Shown here piece after piece: positions 1 through 52,823 of a DNA stretch of 64,000 nucleotides. Under the pieces are notes generated by a model. It worked only from the letters and a program-made list of their open reading frames with translations. It searched no databases and had not been told where the DNA came from. The position numbers and the translations under genes were made by a program. The DNA comes from Monarcha castaneiventris obscurior (taxonomy: Eukaryota > Chordata > Aves > Passeriformes > Monarchidae). How positions within the stretch are numbered: the stretch's first letter is position 1; each line of letters opens with the position of its first letter. The stretch lies in contig JAMPIT010000174.1 in assembly GCA_026261815.1 (NCBI GenBank), positions 7,564,001-7,628,000 on the forward strand, given 5' to 3'.

Positions 1-3000
1 CTGTAAGGAATTAATAACAGCTGTAAGAAATTTGTGTGTAGAGATTTCAGACTTCCAACTCTACAGAACCTTGAGGGCCTTGCCCAGGAGCACGAAAGCT
101 TTTGCCTTCTGGAGCTGGAGAGAAGCATAGCTGGAGCTCCTTCCAGATGGACCCACACCCACTAGCAGATTTCATAAAGCTCCCATCTCTCAGGAGGCTT
201 AAAGCCTAATTCTTCTGATGCTCACCCTCCCCCTTGCTTCCTCTTTTTACCTCTTCAGATTGAAATTCCCTGTAGAACCTCTGTGGGCATGTCAGAAGGT
301 TCATAACATTGTTAGAATATAGTTTATTCGATATTTTATTTTATTAGATATATGAAGAAGTCATTTAACCTAATTTTAATTGCATTTTCTGTTAGCAAAA
401 AAAGTCTTTGGTTGTGTTCAACTTAAGGGGAGTTTTTTTTCCCCCTCAGATTGAGGTAGTTCTTAGCTTAATCTGACCAATTTCTGTCTCACCATTTTTT
501 TTCATTTGACACAGTTTGTTTCCTTCCGAGACAGTGCTTTCCTAAAGTTAGGAGAATCGGGTGCAGGTTTAGTAGTCACTGTGTGTGCAGTAGAGTGTTC
601 ATAGAGAAGGACTCCTGCTGTGGTGTGCCTATTCCCCGTGGGAACATGAGGATTTCCTCAGGTAGTCTTGTTCTGTAGCAGTCTTGCCTGCAAGACATTC
701 TTATCCATTACTTCATAATAAAAACTTACTTTTTGTCTGTGAGGGTTTCGGATAAAGAGGCCTGAAGTGTGCTTTGGTTTTTAGTAATGGAAATGATTCA
801 TTTGTTGAGGAAAAGATGAAGTGACTGCACGAGGACAGACCCAAGGTGTACCTACATTTCCTCTGGCCAGGAGCAGTTGCCTGGGGAGGAGTGCAGGGTT
901 GGGCCCCAGTTTTCTGAATACTGTTCCACATCCAGAGGTCTCAGGCTGCTGGGCTTCATGAGTCAAAGGCGCTCCTGGGTTAGCCGTCAGTTGATTTTTC
1001 TTCCTTGAGTTTTTTTGAGCCCTATTTGAACTTAACTCACTTCTCTTATCCATGATATCTGAGAGAAAAAACTTCGCTTTAGTTTTTAACATCATATTTC
1101 TTGAATAATTTTTTTTTTCTTTGGATTTTCTGTCAACTTGGACCACTTTGTGTGGGGTGAGGCAGTGGACAGCCATTTCCTATTTGCTTTCTCTATATCT
1201 CTCAAGATTTTGTAGCACTCTTCTGTTTTGTTTTCCTGGCTGAAGAGTTCTGGTATGTTCAGATGCTTCCCATATGGAAGGCATTTTGTGATTTTAATCA
1301 CTCTCACTGCTCTTGTTTTACCTTTTTTAGAACAGAAGAATAACAAATGACCCCACAACATCAACAACAACAGAAAAATGAATGGATTTTTCTGGATTTC
1401 TCATAGTATAATTTTCTCAGCATTTTAAGGTCTGAATGTTAAGGAGATTGCTTTTACTGTTGGCTGTTACCCAGTGGGAGCATGGAGCAACATGTCCATG
1501 AGGGAGAACAGTAAAATTAAGTTGTCAGAAATATTGTATTTCATAACAGTGGGCAGTTGTTTTTTTTTGTGAGACTCCATGCAGGGTTTTGACGTATTTT
1601 GCTTCAAGTTCACTGCAGAGGAGAAATACTTCAGCTTTTCTTTTGTCTTTTACTAAGTGTTCCGTCTAAGAACAATTTAAAAATAGGATTTAATTGTGTT
1701 TTGATTGGACTTCGATGTAAATTTATTTTTGTCCATGGAAAAGGCAGTAATTAAAAGACAAAAATTGCTGGCTAGTGTTTGCTAATTATTTGTAGTGTTT
1801 CTTTCAATACAGTTACAAGGTTTGTCATTGTAGCCTGTGGAGATGGTCAGTTCTGTACATACCTGCTGACAGAATACTGAGACTCTAGAAATGGTGTGTC
1901 GTCTTCTTCTGTTAATTAAGTGTTTATGCTTGGATGGTGATGAGCAGCCTAATAGTGGTAGACCACAGAGTATCAAGTGATTACTTCAGAAAAAAGAAAA
2001 GCAGGTTTAATATTTATCTCTGCATGCATGTGCTACCTAATGCATATCATTACATAGCATTTTAGGAATAAGAAAGAGTAATAACTTGAAATAATGGTTG
2101 TTGAATAGCTTTTGATGTTGTGATAGTATTTGACAATTCTATTTCTAAAAAGGAAATGGAGATTACAGACATGTTAGTGAGTCACAGCTTTCTAAATGGT
2201 TGGGTTTTTTAATGCCAGTGATGTTTGAAAATCTACTCAAAAGAAAAAACAATTTACATTTTAGCAGACTGTACTGGGAAAAATGAAATCTAAGCTGAAA
2301 AAGCTGTATATTCATGCCAAAAATTGCAAATGAAGATGTTGTTGAAGCATTCATCATAGCTTATCTTTGCAATTCGATAAAAGGGCTACTAAGACAGACC
2401 AACACTGGAGTTCTCTCACTGATGTCCTTCCTAACACTGTGGAACTAAAAATTGGCAGAAGAGCAGGATTGGGGATGCCAGGATGAGTTACTCAACCTGT
2501 AGGCAGAATTTAAGCTGTCAAGTGAAGTGTTGAAGACTTGATCTCTACAAACACTCTAGAAAAGTAAAAATGAACAAAAGCTAAAGAACAATAAGAATCT
2601 CTTGCTAGGAATTCTAAACTAGAGAATTCTAAACTTATTCTGCCAAAAATGCAGAATTAGCAGTCAAACTGATGTAACTCAGCATGTTGCTTTCCTTCCC
2701 TCATGTTTCTGTACTAATATTTGATTGTTCCAAATGGTGCAAGCAAAGCTCAATGGACAAATCAAAGATCTTCCTCAATTAAAAGCATTGTTTTGTTATT
2801 TGCAGATAAAAATCATAAATAATTCCAGAAGAAAATATGGTAATATCTTTTCTTCCTTCCTGATGTCCACAAAGGACAGTAAGAAAACAGTCCTGAATAT
2901 AAAAATCAACTGGGATTGAAGACAGGAAAAATAACCCTTCTCAAACCAAAATCAAATAGAGTAGCTTGAGAAAGACTCAGAACTAACCCTGTTTTCTTAA

Positions 3001-3030
3001 CCTATTTCCATAGGAATAAATTTATCTTGG

Positions 3031-3062
3031 TGGGGTTTTTTTTGGGTTTTTTTTTTTTTTTT
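3031..3062. repeat. G/T homopolymer tract
   Basis: Runs of G (4, 3) alternate with runs of T (8 and about 16), ending in AAATCC. It is low-complexity intronic sequence with no coding content. Similar short G3-4/T5+ blocks recur in other introns of the window. Confidence 0.8.
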
Positions 3063-3509
3063 AAATCCTGTGCTGGATGCTTCCTTTCCCTCTCAGAAGG
3101 ACATTCTAGGTATTACTTATTATTTATTTGAAAATGTGTGACAAAGTGTGTGAATTTCAATTCCTGAAATGCTTCTGATTCTCTTTAAAATATTACTTCT
3201 GTCATGTAAAGAAATAGAGTAAGTAGTTGTTATTTAAAAACCAAAATCAGCACAATTTCAATGAATTTTTGAACTTACAGCCCCATATTGCATTTCCCTA
3301 CCCTTCCCTGGGCTTTTCCATAGTTGTACCATTTCATGTGACCAAAATAGTAACATGGAAACTTGTGGTCAGAACAAAGGAAGATGATGGTACCATCCAA
3401 AATAAGGCGTCCAGGCACTGATGGATGTGCCTGTGTTCCTGGCACGCTGCTTTCAGATATATTGATGAAGTGCAGGCTATTTCACTATGCGTTCTTTTTT
3501 GTTGCTTGT

Positions 3510-3560
3510 GGAATCATTTAGGCTGGAGAAGACTTTTAAGGCCGTCATGTCCAACCGTTA
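3510..3560 (-). mobile_element. CR1 LINE 3'-end fragment
   Basis: On the + strand the segment starts GGAATCATTTAGGCTGGAGA and continues to GTCCAACCGTTA. This is the reverse complement of the conserved 3' terminal part of avian CR1 retrotransposons and matches the start of the longer copy at about 18673. It is a very short 5'-truncated copy on the - strand with no coding content. The right boundary is blurred by decay. Confidence 0.75.
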
Positions 3561-5472
3561 GTTTTTAATTTGTAAGTGTTCGTAGTTCTTGATCTTGTGT
3601 CTCCAGAATGGTCCTCTGCCTAGCAGATAAAGTTTCAGGGTTTGTAATGTCAATCCTTATACAATGGTTTGTTGGATTAAAGCTTTCATATCAGGTGTGG
3701 GAGCTGTCAGCTTGCTGACACTGTGAAACCTCACTGGTTCATGAAACCAGGAGGGCCAGTAATCCAGTTTGTGGTAAGATTAGCTGGTCAGAGAATTGGC
3801 TGCACCTTCCATTTGCAGTTTACTTTCCTCTCAGTGTACCAGATAAAGACATCTGTAGGGAGCCAGAAATGAAAGAGAGAGGCAAACAACCAACATAATT
3901 TAAGTAAGAGCATTGCAAATGTATTTGTTTGTCCTATGAATGGATCCCTTCTTTCTTTTCTGTTCTGTCTAGTTTCATGTGGTTAAAAATTACATAAATT
4001 TATTTACTTCATTAGATTTCTCATCATAACTTAAATCATTGATAAATTAGTTCAAAATACTCCTTTTTAAATCTGACCATTTACTGATTGAAGAATTTTA
4101 TCTGAAAGGGGTAGCAGGCAGATAAATTTGGTATTCCATGCAGTGATGTCCTGTAAAGCAAAGGCATAACAGCAGCTGCCGTGCAGGTGGTGAATGTTGC
4201 CATTGGAATTTGTTTCTGACCAGCCGTGTTCTTTGACACCAAATGCTCTGTCTGTCTGTCTTGAACAATTGCAGTGTAAAAAGAAAAAGGAATTATGAGG
4301 AAGAGGGCTTAGAAGTGGGATACACATAAGTACAGTTTCTACTCATGATCAGGGAAGTATTTGCATCTTAATTCTAAGTGCTGAGACATCAGCAAATTAC
4401 AGATTTCTGGTTTTTTTCACATGAAGGACAAAATACTGTTAATATGGTGTTTTTTAGATGTGGTTAATTTGAAGTAGATACCAATGTAAGTTATAGCAGC
4501 TTTTGATGGCACAAATGCTTTCAGTTACTTTGCAAATGTATTTGGAATGTATATACTTTTTATTTGTAAGAGGTATGAATTAAAAAAATAATAGCACCAA
4601 ACTGTTTGGGGAAGGCTTTCTTAATTATATGGCAAAGAGGTCATATCACTTCAACCTTGAACTTAAGTCTGTTGAAAATACTCAATTTTGAAATATGAGT
4701 AGTTCATAGTTGTACCAAGTATGGCTTTCTTTGGAACAGGATATAAAATATATTTCACTTCGGTTGTATTTCTTTTTTCAAATTGGAGCTGCTAGACAAA
4801 AAAAAAAGCCCATTTCTTGGTTGGTGGTGTCAGGCTTTGGTGATTTTGTTTTGGTTTTTTTAATTAATTAGTGTGTATTAAAGCATGCAGTACGCTCTGG
4901 GATGAGAATCATAGACTACCTAGGAAGATCAGTTTTTTTCTCTTACCTTCTAATAGATGTTTTCAGTATTTTATATACTGATACAGCTTTCCATAGTGTT
5001 GGCAGCAGCTACAGAATGAGAAGTGCATTAAGATTTGGGTCAGTGTCTCTAGAAGATTGTTTCTTGCTGTCTATTAATGAGATCCTTCCTACTGCTGCTA
5101 GCAGGCAGGAGCTTCTGAATAACTTGATATTTTTTGAAAAATACTTCTTCTCAGTTGTGCTCAAGAAGATGGGTCTAACATCTCATTTGCTCGTCAGGAG
5201 TTTCAAAAGCTTGTCTGTATCTGATTATGTATTTCATGTGTCTTTTGCAAGCTCTTTCACTTGAGACCTGCTCTTGGTTTGGCCAAGGTTCCTCTCTGTC
5301 CACACCTCCTTAGTGTCCCAAGGGGGATACGAAAGGTGACAGTGACAATGTGAGATGCTTCACTGGTTTTTTTTCATGTTTTATTTCCCACTGGTTTTTC
5401 ATCCCCGCTGAAGGGCTGGGCTACCCCAGTGAGGAGGCTCTTCACTAAGTGTGCTCTCTCTTCCATTTCCAG

Positions 5473-47406
<41,934 letters not shown>

Positions 47407-47423
47407 CAGAATCTCCCAGCTGT

Positions 47424-47442
47424 AAAAAAAAAAAAAAAAAAA
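47424..47442 (+). repeat. A19 tract in the SRPK2 3' UTR
   Basis: Nineteen consecutive adenines, 18 bases after the stop codon. It is genomically encoded and could prime oligo-dT internally in cDNA work. Confidence 0.9.
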
Positions 47443-48158
47443 GCCAGCAACCACTTTCCAATGCGTTGGACCTAAATGGTGACTGTCACAAAATCTTTAG
47501 CAGGATCACACGTGAGCTGGCTTCAATCCTCAGACCTTTATTTTGCTTGAGGTACTGTTTGACATTTTGCTTTTTGTGCACTGTGTTCTTGGGGAAGGGT
47601 AGTCTTTTTGTCCTCAGCTAGTAGTTTACTCACCCACTTTCTTCAGAAAACACTTAACGTGTCTTTAAGCATTGTTTCTTGTGTTGTGTGACATTCAGAT
47701 GTCAGATTTTTGAACAGAAGAAACTTCCCCCCATGTGTTTTGGCAAGTTTTGTAACTATTTATGAAAAAAAAAAATATTTTAGCTGATGCATATTATATA
47801 ATTTACGAGTGTAAGAAATTTATCAAGTCAGAACTGAGTTATGGCGAGGAATTGTACAATTTTATCTTCTGGCAAAGGGATGTCATTCTTGTATTATAGT
47901 GTATGTAAATGCACCCTGTAAATGTTTATTTCCATTTAAATATGGGATTGGGGACTCAATTTCAGAGTAAAGCGACTAAGTTTTAGAGAGCTTTATAGCA
48001 AACCAATTGCATGTAGTGGACTTTAAACTGCTTTAAGGAATTGTGTAAACTTTCTATTCTGTAGCAGTTCCTGTTCATTGGGTTTTAAACAAAGTGGCTC
48101 TGGTTTACAGGATTTCATTCCCCAAATGGCACTTTAAAGGAAGGCTAGACTTCTTTCT

Positions 48159-48164
48159 AATAAA
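48159..48164 (+). terminator. SRPK2: poly(A) signal AATAAA, proximal
   Basis: AATAAA about 750 bases after the stop, in the sequence TTCTAATAAAGTATGC. The following bases are not strongly GT-rich, so this is probably the weaker of the two signals. Confidence 0.65.
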
Positions 48165-48389
48165 GTATGCATTATCATTTAGCACTCCCTTTTAGAACTT
48201 TTGCCTATTTTAAGTGCTTTTAAGAAAAGAAAAATAGCAATTTCCCTTACAATGTGATAGTGAAGACATGGTACCATATGGTGTTGCCTTTTTATAAGCA
48301 CTGTAAGTTGTACTATACCTTAAGAAAAAGAAAAAAATTAAAAGTAGAGCATGAGAACCACTCTCTGTGTAGAATTACTGATCTTTTAT

Positions 48390-48395
48390 AATAAA
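48390..48395 (+). terminator. SRPK2: poly(A) signal AATAAA, likely major
   Basis: The AATAAA lies in TTATAATAAAAGTGTGTGCT. The GTGTGTGCTTGG directly after it is a typical downstream GU-rich element, although it is close. Confidence 0.7.
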
Positions 48396-48415
48396 AGTGT
48401 GTGCTTGGCATCAGT

Positions 48416-50549
48416 TAAGGAAGGATATAGCTGCAGATATTTACAGTGCAGTGGGTAAAATAATCCAAGAAGCAAGATCATGCTCATTCCATTCATAGCT
48501 TTACATGTTTCTAAAACAAATTGCACTAGAGCTTTATTCTTTCCCATCCGTAGACATACGACTGCCCATTGTAAGTTGCACGCAACAATTATGTGTTTCC
48601 TAGGAAAAAAAGCTGCATAGACTGAAGCTTATAGGCAATACAGATTTTAGAATGTACAGTACGGAGGTGTGTTTGGGCCTCTTTTAGAAGTCAGTGGGAT
48701 GAATGTAAGCTTACTCCTGATCTTCATGTAACTACAGTGCCACTTTTTTCTTGACTTTGTCCATATAAAATTTATTCACATGCCTTTGCAATAACTAGAT
48801 TGTGAGAAGATAGCCCCATGCTGTAACAATAACCAGTTGTTTGAGGTGCTTGCAGTTGTCTAATTAAAGTGTTTTGTTTTTTCAGACAGTGTTGCTGGTC
48901 ATTGGAATCTTTGCCTAGCCACGACTCAGCTGTTGGGGTGCTGGAGGGGCGGGAGGTGGGGGCTGGCTTGTCCTGGCGAGAGAAAGGCAGGAAATGTATG
49001 AAACGCGTCACCTGGTGTCAGTCAGAGCAACCCCATGGGTCCTGTGGCAGGAGGAGCTGGGTGGGAGTGGTTTGCTGGGTGAAATGTGACCAAAAAAAAG
49101 CGTCTTTCCCACCAGCTGTTCTGTAACAAGTCCTGTAAACAAGGGAACGATTGTCCCATGCCGAGGGCTGGGGCAGCCCCTCCTCCAGAGAGCTGCCAAG
49201 GCACCGCAGTGCGACGCACTCTGGTCTGGGGAAACTCGTCCAGTGCTGAGGCCCCGACTGCAGTTGGGTTTCAGGACCGTGTGCCTTCATCCTCATCCCT
49301 GGAACTGCTCTTAGTGGCTGCAAGGACTACACTGCTCAGAAGGATGATGCCACAATGGACTCACACTGGAGGTAAAAATTATGTTCAGCTTCACACCCAG
49401 CCTAGCCCTGTAGTGCCTGGTTGCTGCAACCAGTTACGAAGGTGTTCTTGAATACACAGAAAATGCTGGCGCTGGAAGAATTGCCAGGGGCAGCCCAAGG
49501 CAGGTGAGTGAGCACAGGGCTGGCACAGCTCTGCCCTCTGCCTGGCCTTGGTGCTGCAGCAGCACTGGGGAGCCCTGCCCAGGCCTGTCCTGTTCTGCTC
49601 CCCAGTGCAGCAGCTCCCTATATGGCACTAAGCCCTTGCCAGGCACAGTTAGTATTTTACCTTCTCTTGTATTTGAAATGATGATGTTACTTCCTGGAGC
49701 TGTGGAAAAGGGACAGACAACCAGATCTGAATGCTGAGCTATACAGGATGATGCACATTTTTTCAAAATCGGTGCCTGAGCAACTACACAGAGGGTGGGT
49801 TGGGTTTTTCTGCTGTTTTTGCTAGCCTAATCCTGTCCTACACTAGCCATGCTAGTGTAAAATGTGAACCCACAGTGTGTCTTCTGCAGAGCCAGCAGCT
49901 GTTAGCATTTCTGGTGTATGATTTTAACTGGAAAGATTTTTTAGTAGTTATAAGCAAATCAGAATTTAAAGTCTCCCTTTTTTTTTTTTTCTACATGTTA
50001 AAAAGAATTACCACTTATTTTCAGGGTGTAGGAGCCCCCACCCATGACAGAGTAACTGCACTGATGAGCACAAGCAGCACCATCTTAGCTTTCAGCAGCA
50101 GGAATAAATCAGTGCCCTTACAAAAACCTCAAACTGCTAGAGTTTGTAACATTCTATACCCCATTACAGCACCACCCACTCGCTTCCCCCCTACACCCCA
50201 ACTGGAGGGCTTGAGGAGGCACGAGAGAAGGTAAAGAGGAAGGTACCCCCTGCTCCGTAACCAAGGTCAGAACACATCTAGCATAGAAATACCCCATCAG
50301 GGCTCCTGATTACACTTGCAGTAAACTGACCCAAGACCCAGCTGTGCTTGGGGTGATTCTTCCTCAACATCTAAACTAAACAGGGGAAAGAATCCCCCTC
50401 CTCGAGCCCATTCCAGATCTGTCTGTGCTACAGCAGTGAAGCCAGAGCTAGAAACTACAGAGAAGTGAAGCCTCACAGGGAGCAGTGGAGATCAGAGACT
50501 TAAGGCCACTTTCCTGCTGATACAGCACCCTTTCAGGACAAGTAGGTAA
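48416..50549. other. SRPK2-KMT2E intergenic region
   Basis: DNA between the predicted ends of the convergent genes. It includes a possible distal ATTAAA for SRPK2 (48863-48868) and a GC-richer stretch at 48900-49600. The open frames there occur on both strands and match nothing known. I see no gene, RNA or named mobile element. Confidence 0.7.
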
Positions 50550-51308
50550 AACTGACATAATTGTGATTTATTAACATGAATTAAAATGCCCAACCAGTGC
50601 TGCAATGTGACAGTATATTAAAAAAAAAATTAAAGATCATATACTGTACTACTTTCACAAAGATCACACTCTTTTTTTGCAAAAGACTTATTATATACAA
50701 TACTATATCAAATGAAAGAAGCTTTAAGCAACTTTACAAGCGAAAGAAATACAGTATTTACAGCACTCGTCTGAGACATTAGAAACAGTCTATACATTAA
50801 ATTACAATTTCTGCAAATAACTGATGAAACAAAAAGCCATGTCCACACCAAAACTATAAAAATCTGTATTGCATTGTTTCCTATCTCTATGCACACAAAA
50901 AACTGTTGACAGAAAATGGAAAAAAAAAATGTTAGTGCCATCACTTAGCCTGTGTACTTATTTAATTACATTTGTATAAAAGTAATATAGAAAACTTTCA
51001 CTAAATGAATTTAACTGCAACAATAAAATTTTAAACATTATGCAGCATCAAACCTACTGCCAGAAAAAACAGCTGGAATGTCCACTTAGAAAAAAAAAAG
51101 AAATACCTAATACTGGCTTAACAGCACATTTTCAGGAATTTTAAAAAGCAAAAAAATGGAAAGGATACAATGGAAGAGCACTGGTGTTTGCTTTTATACA
51201 AAGTATCATGTACAAGCTTTAAAAAGTACCTTGAATAGGTACATATTAAATATACACAGTTTATATTACAGAACATTTTAAAAATGTTTATAACTAAAGG
51301 GATCTGTT
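50550..51308 (-). other. KMT2E: KMT2E 3' UTR (approximate end)
   Basis: AT-rich sequence after the KMT2E stop codon on the - strand. It ends near an AATAAA signal at 50567-50572 on the - strand. Many A/T runs but no coding frame. Confidence 0.7.
50567..50572 (-). terminator. KMT2E: poly(A) signal AATAAA of KMT2E
   Basis: TTTATT on the + strand is AATAAA on the - strand, about 740 bases past the stop. It is the best-placed canonical signal. Cleavage would fall at about 50540-50555. Confidence 0.65.
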
Positions 51309-52823
51309 TTAATGCCACCCTGACCCATGGTAATTGTTCTGAAAGGTGGGTGGCACCTGTGCTCTGTGAATGGGGATCTGTCCCGGCACGGGCGAGGCCT
51401 GCTGCTGCCCTTGCACTCCGTGGGGAAGGGTCACGGAGCCGGGGTGAGGGCAGAAGCCGGAAGCAGTAGGTGTGGCAATACTGTTTGGTCCTTGAGGTTG
51501 GATGTGAGGACCCTGACCAGGGAGTGGGCAATGAGGTCCTGTGCCAGCAGGCTGATGTTGAGGTCCAGGTCCTAGCGCTGTGTGATGTGGGGCTTGTGAG
51601 GAATAGGAGGAGACGCTTGTGTGAGCACTGGAAGGGAAATGGGGGGGTCCTTGATGAGATGGGTGGTGTAACCCTTGTGCCGATGCAGGGTGGTGCCCCG
51701 AGCCGATAACGTTGGAGGGAGGGGGCGGCGGGGGAGGCGGTGCCGAGTTTACAACATGCTGGTGTTGTGCTTGCAAACCTTGGTGTCCCGTTGAAGGATG
51801 GGGAGGTTGGTGGTGGGGGAGAGGACCTGGTGGTGGAGGTGGAGGTGGCAAATGGTGACCAGCGGCTTGAGAATGAATGTGTGATCCAGGAGCCACTGCC
51901 ATGGCGTGAACTGGACCGACAACATGTGCTACAGAGTGCTGCTGATGAGTACTTTGCTGCTGGACAAGGTGGGGTCCTGGAGCAGGTGGTGGAGGAGGAG
52001 GAGGAGGAGCAGCAGACGCCGATGCCTGGTGATGAATACTGGGGTTCTGAGAGGGCAAAAAATGCCCTGCAGCTACGTGGTGTCCCGGCACCGTTTGCTG
52101 ACCTGCAGTGCCAGGAAGTGCTTGATTTGGTCCAGATGAAAACACAGTCTGTTGGGGTATGTTGCCCTTCAGCTGGCTGTAGCTCTGAAAGTTTCCAGAG
52201 GGCTGCTGGCTTTGATAGTAAGTAGAAGAAGGGGGTGGAGGGGGTGGGGGAGGTGGAGCGTTGCTGTTCAAATTTTGTTGGTTAAACTGGCTGTAGGAAG
52301 CTGAAGATTGTCCTGATGTTGTCTGAGTGAAAAGGGGGCCACTGGCCTGCGCCTGATTACCGGGCTGAAGGGTCGGTGCTGCCGGGTAGAAGTTTCTGTG
52401 TGTTTCCCTCTGGGGCGTTCCAACTTGAGGTGACTGTGGATGATGAGGTCTGTATGGAGATCCCAACTGCTGTGAGTGAGGCTTTGGTGAAAGGTAACCG
52501 TGCTGCACAGGCGCGTGAGGGGTAGAAGACTTGGGGGGATTTTCCACATGAGGCGAAGGGGGGCAATGCAGCTTCAAAGGTGCGGAAGGCAACTTCTGTG
52601 AATGTGAAAGTTGCTCAGCAGAGCTGCGCAGATGTGACTGAGATGGATGAGTTTTTGAAAGTGCTTGGACGTTGTTTGTCAGCTGTTTTTGTTGCAGCTC
52701 GGATTTTGGATGATTCGCACATTCAGTCTCAGGTGCATTAGCTGCAGTTTCCCAGTGCGAATCTGGTTTTGTGGGTGTTTTCCCAAGTGACTGTGCTGAA
52801 ACTACAGGACTCGGTGAAGAGGG
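51309..52823 (-). CDS. KMT2E: KMT2E terminal coding exon (Pro/His/Gln-rich tail)
   Basis: 1515 nt of coding sequence in phase 0. The acceptor on the - strand is TTTCATTCCAG|CCC and the stop is TAA at 51311-51309. It encodes 504 residues: a Ser/Gln-rich beginning ([20 protein letters not shown]), [20 protein letters not shown], then four blocks of 7-9 prolines each introduced by small or Ser residues and separated by His/Gln-rich spacers ([33 protein letters not shown]), and the conserved end [18 protein letters not shown]. There is no catalytic fold. This is a low-complexity transactivation-like tail of unknown detailed role. Confidence 0.97.
   Translation of the reverse strand, partial: PSSPSPVVSAQSLGKTPTKPDSHWETAANAPETECANHPKSELQQKQLTNNVQALSKTHPSQSHLRSSAEQLSHSQKLPSAPLKLHCPPSPHVENPPKSSTPHAPVQHGYLSPKPHSQQLGSPYRPHHPQSPQVGTPQRETHRNFYPAAPTLQPGNQAQASGPLFTQTTSGQSSASYSQFNQQNLNSNAPPPPPPPPPSSTYYQSQQPSGNFQSYSQLKGNIPQQTVFSSGPNQALPGTAGQQTVPGHHVAAGHFLPSQNPSIHHQASASAAPPPPPPPPAPGPHLVQQQSTHQQHSVAHVVGPVHAMAVAPGSHIHSQAAGHHLPPPPPPPGPLPHHQPPHPSTGHQGLQAQHQHVVNSAPPPPPPPPSNVIGSGHHPASAQGLHHPSHQGPPHFPSSAHTSVSSYSSQAPHHTALGPGPQHQPAGTGPHCPLPGQGPHIQPQGPNSIATPTASGFCPHPGSVTLPHGVQGQQQASPVPGQIPIHRAQVPPTFQNNYHGSGWH

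Larger units (their letters stand above)
1..5472 (+). other. SRPK2: SRPK2 upstream intron (partial)
   Basis: Non-coding DNA before the first recognisable SRPK2 exon of the window. It is AT-rich with T-runs and scattered short open frames that match no family I know. The start codon exon(s) of SRPK2, encoding roughly the first 13 residues in mammals, were looked for here and not found, so they should lie upstream of the window. A CR1 3'-end scrap at about 3510-3560 and a G/T-run at 3031-3062 are the only structured items I can support. Confidence 0.75.
47407..48415 (+). other. SRPK2: SRPK2 3' UTR (approximate end)
   Basis: Follows the stop codon. It starts with a 19-A run at 47424-47442, then AT-rich sequence with TTTATTTCC and TGTAAATG words. 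Two AATAAA signals are present; the second is followed by a GT-rich element, so the major end is placed shortly after it. A later ATTAAA at 48863 followed by T-rich sequence could give a longer form. Confidence 0.75.

Noticed and set aside
4902..5264. 120-codon + strand open frame before the first SRPK2 exon
   Set aside because: No family resemblance, no fitting splice phase, and AT-rich composition like the surrounding intron. Taken as a chance frame.
5429..5472. In-frame ATG upstream of the proline-rich exon as SRPK2 start
   Set aside because: The residues it adds (MRRLFTKCALSSIS) are not SRPK2-like and span a good polypyrimidine tract and AG acceptor, so this is intron sequence.
48769..48776. 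TTTATT on the + strand as a distal KMT2E poly(A) signal
   Set aside because: It lies about 2.5 kb past the KMT2E stop and inside the region just after SRPK2; the signal at 50567 is far better placed.
51740..52225. 161-codon + strand open frame
   Set aside because: It is the antisense shadow of the proline/glutamine-rich KMT2E last exon; glycine/glutamate-rich translation follows from composition.
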